Below are positions 56,376-64,000 of a stretch of 64,000 nucleotides of DNA, piece by piece. Within the stretch, counting starts at the first letter, position 1. The number at the start of each line of letters is the position of its first letter. Source of the stretch: Agarophyton chilense (lineage: Eukaryota > Rhodophyta > Florideophyceae > Gracilariales > Gracilariaceae); NCBI GenBank assembly GCA_030374765.1, contig JARGXX010000080.1, positions 1,674,001 to 1,738,000 of the forward strand. The letters are read 5' to 3'. The notes under the pieces are model-generated. The model saw only the letters and a list, made by a program, of their open reading frames with translations, did not search any database and had not been told where the DNA came from. A program made the translations under genes and the position numbers.

Positions 56376-58712
56376 GCGGATACATGGAAACCTATAGCTC
56401 ATATTTCCCGTTCGTAGCTAGTGCGATTTCATCGTCGCGTGCCGCTACCACTCTCCCAGAAAATCGAGTATTCAGTAGTCGGTCTTGTCGGCACACTCTT
56501 TTTTTGAGTATCGACAACAGTAGTAAAAACTCGAAGCCGAGAAACAATCATAAAAAGAATGAAAAGAAGAAGTAGAGACACGAAAGTAAATGCATTTCAA
56601 TGACTATCCCCTTTAGTCTCCTGTGTAAAGCTAAAAATCGATAAAAAGAAGCGAAGATCTTGAAAACCGTGAAAATTAAAATCAGGCGAGAAGAAGGAAC
56701 ATGAAAAAACGAATTCAACGAATTCTCATTGCCACTAACGTATCTCAGCAAGCGTGTTGACAAGAAGCCCTTTCTAAGTTCAACAAAAGGATTTATGTAA
56801 GAAGCTGTATGCTACCATTCTCGACTTGGTTCACGGGAATGCCGTGTCTAGGAGGAACAGCCTCAGCGGATCCAAACTTCGATCATCGAACGGCAATGCA
56901 CTCCGCTGCTGGGAAACCCCATGGAAGAACTTTTTAGTAACTCCCGTCGCTGCAGACTGATCGCCGGAAATCGTCATGCCTGCCAGTTGGGGAGTATTCT
57001 CTGAACCGAGTTTAGCCTCTGCTTCAGGCGCTTCTTCGTAGGGTTCCTTTTCGTTCTTGGATAGAGTGGCATCATATACGTATCAAGTGAGTTTGTTCGG
57101 TGGCGTGTCACGCGTGTTCTCCTGAATAAAGCGAGCTTGCTTGGAGGTAATCAACTGGCGCCTCAAAGGCTTGATCCAAGCGAAATAAATATCACTTGTT
57201 GGTCGGCCAGGAGAATGGTCGTAGCCTATTACAGGATATGCGAGCGAATTGTTCGGTTGGCACTACAGACCGGTCGAAGCTGTCCACCAGGACCAAAAGT
57301 TGGAAAAAGTGGCCGTGGTTCGCACGGGATCCCAGGACAATGTAAAGATAAAGTTCTTTCGCACACCTTCACGCTGTGGCCTGGATGTATGAATCATTGA
57401 AGGTATCATAAACACCCCACAGGATAAAAACGGCAATCTTGAAGATTAGTTCTGTATAAACCACCGTCAAATATCCTTAAAACCCATCGTGAACCAGCGC
57501 GGATCCAATGTAGAAAGTCGCCAGTAGGAGCTCCACAGGGCAACCAGGAGAAATCTTTATCGACGCCTAAAGTTCTGGTATGCCGAAGTAGCGATCGAAA
57601 CGCATCTTTTGCTGTTTGCAGTGGATCTGAAACATTTGATTAGTCACAAAGTAGCCCAATCATGATCGAGTACGACATTCCCAACGAGAGTAGTCTAAAT
57701 AGGTGATATAACGCTTATGAAGAAGACTGAATGAAGCACGAGAAAAAGGTTGTTGGAAGCAGAGTGCTGCGTTACGCTCACCGCGTCCATCGCACCAACG
57801 GCCAACATCAACTTCGACGAGTGCCTCGATATACGAGTAACCCTCAACGTTGGTGCGGGATTTATATGTATCAAAGTTCCAATCTTGCGCGAGGTTGACC
57901 GTACTAATGGATCATTGAAGACGCGAGTATATAAGCTTGACGAACCGCACACGGGCTTTCGACATTGTTTCCGTTGGATATCGTGCAATGAAGTTGTTCA
58001 GCAAGGCAATATAACTCGCTCAGACGTTTCCATAAATCGAGTTTTCCGGGGTACCGTCAGGAGAGCACCCAGCATTTACATACTGTTTCATCAACGCGTC
58101 ATCCCAGATAACAACTGCATCTAACCAGGGTACTTGCGCAAACAGTTCCACGTTATTAAGAGAATCTCGGTAGCTTTGCTGAGCACGACGAGATGGAGCT
58201 ATAGCCTCACCACCTCTGAAATTACAAGCCATTTCCTGCATCGGAGCCATATATATTTGGGATAGCGACATGGATTGGAATCCCGTGTACGGTGTGTATA
58301 ACAAACGGAATGGGCCGAGTGGATCAGAAGCCCGTTTCGCATATCCAGCAGCTTTGAAAGGAGCTCAAGAAAACATATCTTAACAAAAGGCCTGGAACAG
58401 GTTCGACCCGATGTTCAGATTCGATGCCAAAGATTTACAAGCTGAAGAGCGTTAAGAGACGAAATGCTGACTAGAACCAGATATGTGGATTTTGTTGCGA
58501 GGAATTCGTCAAGACGATGAGTACTCGGAGAGCTAGTCCACCTGCGAGTAAGTACTTTTTGCGTCCCAATGGTTCGTTTTTAACGGCGGGGTGTATGTGT
58601 AATACTCTATGTATGATGTCTCAAGAACTAATGGATCAGTTTATGGCGAAGCCACGGTTTTAGCTCATATGTGAGGGTATCATTCATTATTTTTATATGT
58701 AGCGGTGTCCCG
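56376..58712. other. No recognisable gene; two short frames
   Basis: 57137-57400 (+, 87 codons) and 57750-58124 (+, 124 codons) are open; the latter is overlapped by a 97-codon frame on the opposite strand. Neither has a known domain. Purine-rich AT sequence lies near 56.5-56.7 kb. Confidence 0.35.
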
Positions 58713-59432
58713 TGTTGTATCCGCTGTTGACGTAAGAGCAGACACTTGCTACAGAGTTTGGACTGCGGAGGTAGTGCTTGCAGCAAAAGAAAAGTGGTGG
58801 TGAAGCTATAATACCAGCGAGCTGGAAATAGGTTGTAAGGCCAATACTCGCCAGCGAGGTTGAACAGTGCAACTGTTGAATGTATATGTAACATAGAAAA
58901 CGAGACGGCTCAAGGAGTCTTTCTGGGCTAAATCTCTATTATAGCTCGTGTCGATGTCCGTTTAAGGCATTCCAAGCGCGAAACAGAAGAGTCATGGTGC
59001 CCGTATATTCTCCTTTACTTGTAGCTGGCGTTCACTCCTAGTATCTTGTATAACGTGGATAAGGGTGAGAGACCAAATAATATATATTTACAACCAAATG
59101 GTCAGCCACTGATAGACACAACTGCATGGGTATGGTACCTAATAGACTTCTAGCTATAAAGCGTAGTAAAACCCGACACGGGCATTGCCCCTACATCTGC
59201 AATCGCAAATACGGTCATGCTCTTGGAAAGGTCGTGTATGCACTCGCGCCATGGCCAGACAATTGACTCGTGCCATCAACTGTTACGCTCATACATACTG
59301 ACTGACTCTAGCAAACCTTTGGGCCACCCCGCCTTATATTACAATATTGAATATACCACTCACTTATGAGCTCCAACCGCAAGTTCTGTAAAAACAAATC
59401 CATTGGTTATTCCGACATAGCAGAATACTACA
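58713..59432 (-). repeat. LTR of the gypsy family, inverted relative to the element at 48 kb
   Basis: The 720-bp repeat begins TGTTGTATCCGC and ends GAATACTACA on the plus strand. It is the reverse-complement homologue of 47994-48721. Bases flanking it (TCCCG and GAGAC) do not match, so no target duplication is visible and it need not be a simple solo LTR. Confidence 0.8.
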
Positions 59433-59880
59433 GAGACTTTGGGCTACTTGAGAAAAAAATATCTGGAATGTGCCCTCCGCTTTGTAGCTTCTGACTACCC
59501 TTAGATGTCTACGTGTGGGACCCTTGCAAACCATTTTCGAATGTCAACATGGATCTATATCCCTACGGCCCCTAATGATTGGTATAGTGATCATATTCGG
59601 TTTGAAAGTTTTCGCTGTTATAAGCCTACGGATCACTAAAGTGTTCGATTGACCCTCAAAGTCGGGGCACTGTTAGGGCTCGCTAGTCTATAACCAAACG
59701 TAGAAACTGTCCTCTGATCACCACAACTCACTTCAAATCCCGCTTCAGAACCGTTCGACCATTAAAGCCTTGCAATCCGGCCAGTAGCAGCAGAACTAGA
59801 AGCGACCGAGGTTCGGTGGCCAAACCTTCGCGATATGGACGCCGTTAATGTATCTGAATAGAAGAACAACGCTCTCGAAT

Positions 59881-61412
59881 CTCCAAATGACTTACTGCCA
59901 ACCGCAAAAAGAGCCTTTCGCTGACAAGGGAGGACAGTAGCTACTTTGGGCTTTGTTGCAGAACATGAAAATGAAGCACATGGGTCTACAGGAAAAGGTC
60001 GGAGATAATTTCGGACCGTTTCATAACGGGGCCGGGCAAGTCAAAGAACATGAAGGATAGGACGAACAAGGGGCACTTCAAGAAGATCTTCTGTAACAAG
60101 ACCGTTTAGATCCAGCGTGTTTTCTAGAAGGAGCTTGAAGATTACTTCAGATGACCCAAGCCGGGGTTATTCGTTCAATTCCATTTATTCTAATAACTCC
60201 ATGCTGGAGAGCACCTACGGTTGAGACAGTCAATCACCATAGAGCACAAATGGGTTATGGCAACGCCGTCACTCGATTTAAACTTCAATGCGAACTACAT
60301 CGGTTTCCTTGTCCATGCAGTGACTCTGTTGTTCTGCTGAGACAAGGTGTGCTTGATCAGTTACGGATATAGATGAATGAGAATATCCGCCTTCAAAACG
60401 CGGATCAAAGAAGCCTTAGTACGGCTAAAATGTACTGTTACGTTGCTATGTTGCTGTCATCTCACACAACAGGCTTAAACTTTCGCAAAAGTATTTGAAT
60501 CAGGCAACAAAGTGGAAGCAATGCTTCTTCCTTGGAAGAAATTCGTGTTATCCCGAACAAAAATCTTGCGTACGCCCCTACTAGAATAGGAAATGATGTA
60601 GAGATGCTTTGGGATGTCCAGCAGGATCGGATGCGTCAGCTATCCGAATTTTAAGGGCTAGCCTTCAGAGAAACCAGAAAAGCCTTGTTCTGTCCGCTAC
60701 ACCTCTTCCCTACCCTTGAAGACGACCTGTATGGTACAAAGGCGTCGGAAATACAAGTCAAAATGTTAAGAGCGCGTAAGGCTGACCGCGAAGGACATTT
60801 TGCAGATGCACTGGCTGACTCCCTATTCCGCATTATCTTGACTATTTGTTTCCGTCGTAGGGGCGAGTCGCAGAACCAATCGGTTCGGAAAATCTTAATG
60901 GCGATAAGGGAAGGTCGCAGTGAAGAGACAATGAATGAGTGCATTGGTACTACCAATTGGGGCTATGACAAGCAATCGTTTCTGGAAATTCTCTCCAGCT
61001 TCCGACTTAGCTCTGTGCTCATCGTGCCAGAGCATCTACTTTGCATACAACCGTTTGTTCGCCTTTCATACTTAGACCAATTAAAGGAAGGCTTCGGGGA
61101 TGAAGCGTAACGTCGTCAGAAAGCTGAAGACGACGCTGAAGGCCAAGTAGAGAAGGCGAAAGAAGATGGTTCTGGAGACTTAGAGCAATCCACAACCGCT
61201 GCGTATAAGACCCTGTATGATTTTCGACAGATCTTCTTAATCGATGATAGCTGGGTAATGGGTCCGGCAGCTTTCTTCGTGGCAAAAAATGCCGCAACGG
61301 GCAGGGGTCGCTTCAGGCAGAAAAGTATGAATGCCATCGCTATCCGAGGAAAAAGTCCGGAAAAGTTTTCAAAAGTACTGCAGCACATGTGTAATGTGCC
61401 AATTAAGATCTG
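59881..61412 (+). pseudogene. Long unassigned frame upstream of the YqaJ-like region
   Basis: One phase is open from about 59881 to 61412 with stops at 59938, 60058, 60091, 60136, 60370, 60496, 60652 and 61108. The best part, 60505-61412, has only two stops in 300 codons: IRVIPNKNLAYAPTRIGND, FCPLHLFPTLEDDLYG, DALADSLFRIILTICFRRR, KILMAIREGRSEETMNECIG, then an acidic stretch (KAEDDAEGQVEKAKEDG) and VMGPAAFFVAKNAATGRGR. I do not recognise the fold. Because the same phase and direction lead into the YqaJ-like and DDE-like pieces, it is probably the N-terminal part of the same element protein. Confidence 0.45.
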
Positions 61413-61699
61413 AGATGCTCTCAATACCTGGATAGCAATACCAAAGCCAAAAGTATCTCCATGATATCTACATTGTTTCAAAAGCGGCAGATGAGAATGA
61501 ATTACAGAAGCCTAATGCTTTGGTTGAGACGTTCGTTTGCGAACGCTTGGATGTACTTACGCTGTGACAAAAATGTGCTGACTGGTTTTGGTTGCGACAT
61601 GTTTGCGTCACCGGTTCAAATGAATGGAGTTTTATGATGGGTAGTCTTGCTGTTCGATAGTCTGTATAGGTACCATCCAGCAGTGGTGTGCAGGAAAGG

Positions 61700-62205
61700 A
61701 CAGTAGCTCAAGAGTTTGAGAAATTCTACCAAGCATGGTTCAGTACGAAGACTTCGACCGAGGCGATGATGCGCGGAAGTGCAAACGAGGGTGCCGTACA
61801 GAATGCCCTCCGCAGCAGGTCTTTGGGAAAGCGGTGGTCGACGTTGGAATGCTGGCTGTGAAGGAGCGTCGTTACTTTGACAGTTCTCCGGATTGAATCG
61901 ATGTGCTAGATACTTCTCTGCATGGCAAGCTAGAGCTTGGTGAAGGAATTTTGAAAGATTTGGATGACGGGGATGTTGTCCTTGCGTGCGTGGGAATTAA
62001 GATGAAGGTAGCCGAATCAAGTCTGAAAGAAGCCGTTCTGCTTTTCTTTTCTGACATATTGCTGTATAACGCTTGCAGGAGAGCTTCCAAAAGCAGATCC
62101 CTCGAAAGCACACGTCACAAAATTTGCACTAAATCTTCGTACATGATGTTAGCGTTGAAATTCATGGTGCTGCGGCGGAGACGGTCGTTCTCGACATTGT
62201 GCTAG
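61700..62205 (+). pseudogene. YqaJ-like PD-(D/E)XK nuclease domain relic
   Basis: MRGSANEGAVQNALRS (near 61766) matches the G-x-x-x-E block at the start of YqaJ-type nucleases. After a frameshift near 61825 the sequence gives VGMLAVKERRYFDSSPD and then a TGA at 61894 exactly where the Gly of SPDG is expected. About 30 residues later comes VVLACVGIKMKV, the position of the E-x-K motif, with Glu replaced by Gly. The order and spacing fit the family (lambda-exonuclease-like recombinases). In eukaryotes such domains occur in some large DNA transposons. Loss of the E-x-K acid and the stop make it inactive. Confidence 0.6.
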
Positions 62206-62339
62206 ACAGGTGCTCGGAACAACTTCTGCAGACTTGCCCTGAAATCTCTACGCACTCTACGACTTCTATTGTCAACTTGGCCTGCCAGGCCAGCCTGTCG
62301 ATTCAGGCGTTTGTCAATGCAGAATGTTGAAAACCCCTT

Positions 62340-62912
62340 TTAACCCGGTACAACTTCTGGAATACCATCGACGATCACGTGCAGTAGAAGGGTTACTTTC
62401 CTCCTCTCAAGCTCCTCAACAATTCCACACAAACTTTTTACTCCAACACAAAGGCAGATGTTGATGGAGCCACGCAGCCGAGAGCGAACTTGCGCAGCTC
62501 CACGTCCTATTCTGAATGGAAGCAGAAAATAGTCTCACAGAATATCAAGACGATATCAATCCACTTCTTTTTCGGTTGTTGTATGTATGAAAGACAAGAT
62601 TTGTTGGAGTCAGCCCACGCCTTTCAATCTCTCGGCAGTTATCGAAACTGTTTAAACATGGATCTAGGCACTTCAAATTTTATGTTCGACCTTTCGCAAA
62701 AGCTTCTGGGCTACGCTTTCACCGTATTGGCCGAATACAGGGCGTCCAAAGAAGGTGGAGCGAATGAGGTTAACACCACGAAGGTGAAAAGGCTTATTGC
62801 GCTCGCTCAAAGAAGAAAGAAGAAGCGATTATTTCTCTTCAACTCCAATGACGGTATTGCACTACGCATTTTCGACCTCCCGTCGTCCCGCGCTTTCACC
62901 AACAGCACCTAA
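62340..62912 (+). pseudogene. Possible C-terminal DDE-type transposase segment
   Basis: The translation contains KLLNNSTQTFYSNTK followed by ADVDGATQPRANLRSSTSYS and EWKQKIVSQNIKTI. The NTK-x-x-VDG-x-TQ pattern recalls the region of the last catalytic Asp in piggyBac-like and related transposases (NKTKGGVD-type). A 140-codon open segment (62490-62912) continues in the same direction with helical, positively charged sequence ending in KVKRLIALAQRRKKKR. The link to piggyBac is inference from one motif; the piece may simply be the C-terminal domain of the element starting near 59.9 kb. Confidence 0.4.
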
Positions 62913-62955
62913 CCAATCCGAGTTACAAAACAATTAGGTAGAATCCACCGCCGTC

Positions 62956-64000
62956 TTGGAAATGCCACTATCTTCAGAAGGCCATACGAACTCTTGTCAC
63001 CATGAGCGTTTCCAGCAGAGTATAAGCTCAGTTGCTTCTGGACAAAAAGCTTTAACATTCAACAGCATTATTTCCTTTGCCGAAGTCCTGAACACCATCT
63101 GTCTACGTCAAGCCGAGAGGCGGAAAATACCCAAATCCAAACGTCAACTGGGCAAAAGCGCGCTCTTTTGTCTTTGGTATGCGGTTTAATGGAAATAGCT
63201 AACGACAACATTCCTCCTTATTTGGAGTCACAAGAACTTACAAAATTCTATACCTACCTACTTTCATGCACGGTATCTATGTTAAGGAAGATCAGCAAAG
63301 TATTTGGTTTAAAACTGAGCCACAGACCGGAGACGGAACTTGTGGCTAGGATTTTCCTTTTCCTGTAGACCGAGCAGATCAATGGTACGTTTTTTCGAAG
63401 CGTGATGGAGAAAAATGTAGATATAGCGGCATTCAAACACTGGAAACAATCTGCCGCACGATTAGGAACTGAATTGGAAACACTACCGAATGTAGATATA
63501 CTGTTGAAAATGGTACAGGACAAGGAACAGAAACAAGTGCATGGGCTAATTTATAGGTACACGAACGGACAAGCCTTCCATACGAAACTAATTCGCACGA
63601 AGAACAGCCGCAGTGATGAACAGATTGCTACTTTGTTTTCCCTTAATGAGTTTCCCCGCCTCATTGTATTGATATGGCACGATAAGACAGAGAAAATTGC
63701 TCTAATTACTGCGTTTGGCGTTGAAATTACAAGGGTACATTTTAATGTCCATGCTACGAGAGGTTTTTTTCGGAAAATATTAGAGAAAAGGTTCATCCAT
63801 GCTTCGGTGGACACTAAACAACGAACGAGTTGACGACATCGATTTAAATGAGCGCCCAAAAGCATTTCGACCCGCGTCTGTTCTACATAATCAGTTTAAT
63901 CATGTTAGGAAGTTATTCGGTGTCGATCGTGATGGATGGGCGGCCTCACGGAAAAATGCTGTCAGCAGAATCACTCAGTTTTTTTGTATACACTACAAAT
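62956..64000 (+). pseudogene. Unknown gene relic running off the right window edge
   Basis: Plus-strand frames follow directly on one another: 62956-63189, then 63168-63833 in one phase with a single stop at 63366-63368, then after a shift near 63810 an open frame to the last base (LNNERVDDIDLNERPKAF and VRKLFGVDRDGWAASRKNA). Predicted product about 340 codons with helical segments (LSCTVSMLRKISKVFG, NVDILLKMVQDKEQK). Stops are rare, so the sequence was recently coding. I recognise no family, and the downstream end is outside the window. Confidence 0.45.

Noticed and set aside
58713..59432. Reading the 58.7-kb LTR as the 3' LTR of the gypsy at 48 kb
   Set aside because: It is in the opposite orientation to the 5' LTR and to the coding strand, so it cannot be the direct 3' LTR without a rearrangement.

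Overview
This is a stretch of nuclear DNA from a eukaryote, and it reads as a transposable-element graveyard. Almost every recognisable coding segment is a piece of a mobile element, and most are broken by stops or frameshifts. There is no bacterial gene organisation, no operon, no rRNA and no intact tRNA. Two host-type genes appear only as decayed copies: the largest subunit of RNA polymerase II (RPB1) and a subtilisin-like protease. Base composition is moderate. The style of the Ty3/gypsy, Tnp2-like and YqaJ-like pieces reminds me of oomycete or red-algal genomes, but the sequence alone does not settle the organism.

Layout. 0-2.1 kb: 3' part of a DIRS-type element (reverse transcriptase, RNase H, tyrosine recombinase, then two perfect hairpins). 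4.2-5.3 kb (-): an uninterrupted 364-codon ORF with no family I know. 6.6-8.6 kb (+): a CACTA/Tnp2-type transposase relic. 8.9-10.2 kb (-): an almost intact Tc1-type transposon (DD34E, one stop codon, paired repeats in each end, TA target duplication). 14.8-16.0 kb (-): a PIF/Harbinger transposase relic. 16.1-19.9 kb (-): a complete and unusually compact Ty1/copia retrotransposon with 98-bp LTRs, a TTGTA target duplication, a primer site resembling a half initiator-tRNA site, one stop in pol and no visible Gag. 21.8-22.4 kb: a solo LTR with AATAG duplication. 22.6-23.1 kb: a palindrome-rich MITE-like element. 23.3-23.7 kb (-): a gypsy integrase scrap.

29.3-32.8 kb (+): long relic reading frames, perhaps of a DNA transposon. 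33.5-33.9 kb and 47.0-47.5 kb: two inverted copies of a tRNA-headed dispersed repeat. 36.5-37.4 kb (+): a second gypsy lineage. 38.9-39.7 kb (+): the subtilase pseudogene. 40.4-41.0 kb: a G-rich minisatellite. 44.0-45.1 kb (+): the RPB1 pseudogene. 48.0-55.3 kb (+): a third gypsy element (5' LTR, gag, RT, RNase H, integrase) carrying a fold-back MITE inside it. 55.3-56.4 kb: a conserved-looking frame after the integrase. 58.7-59.4 kb: another LTR of the same family in inverted orientation. 59.9-62.9 kb (+): relic frames that include a YqaJ-like PD-(D/E)XK nuclease signature. 63.0-64.0 kb: an unknown gene that runs off the window.

The elements do not form a pathway. They record successive insertions: copia and Tc1 are the youngest by their intactness, and gypsy, Harbinger, Tnp2 and DIRS are older. 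Apart from the 364-codon ORF and parts of the copia and Tc1 elements, nothing here looks able to make a functional protein.
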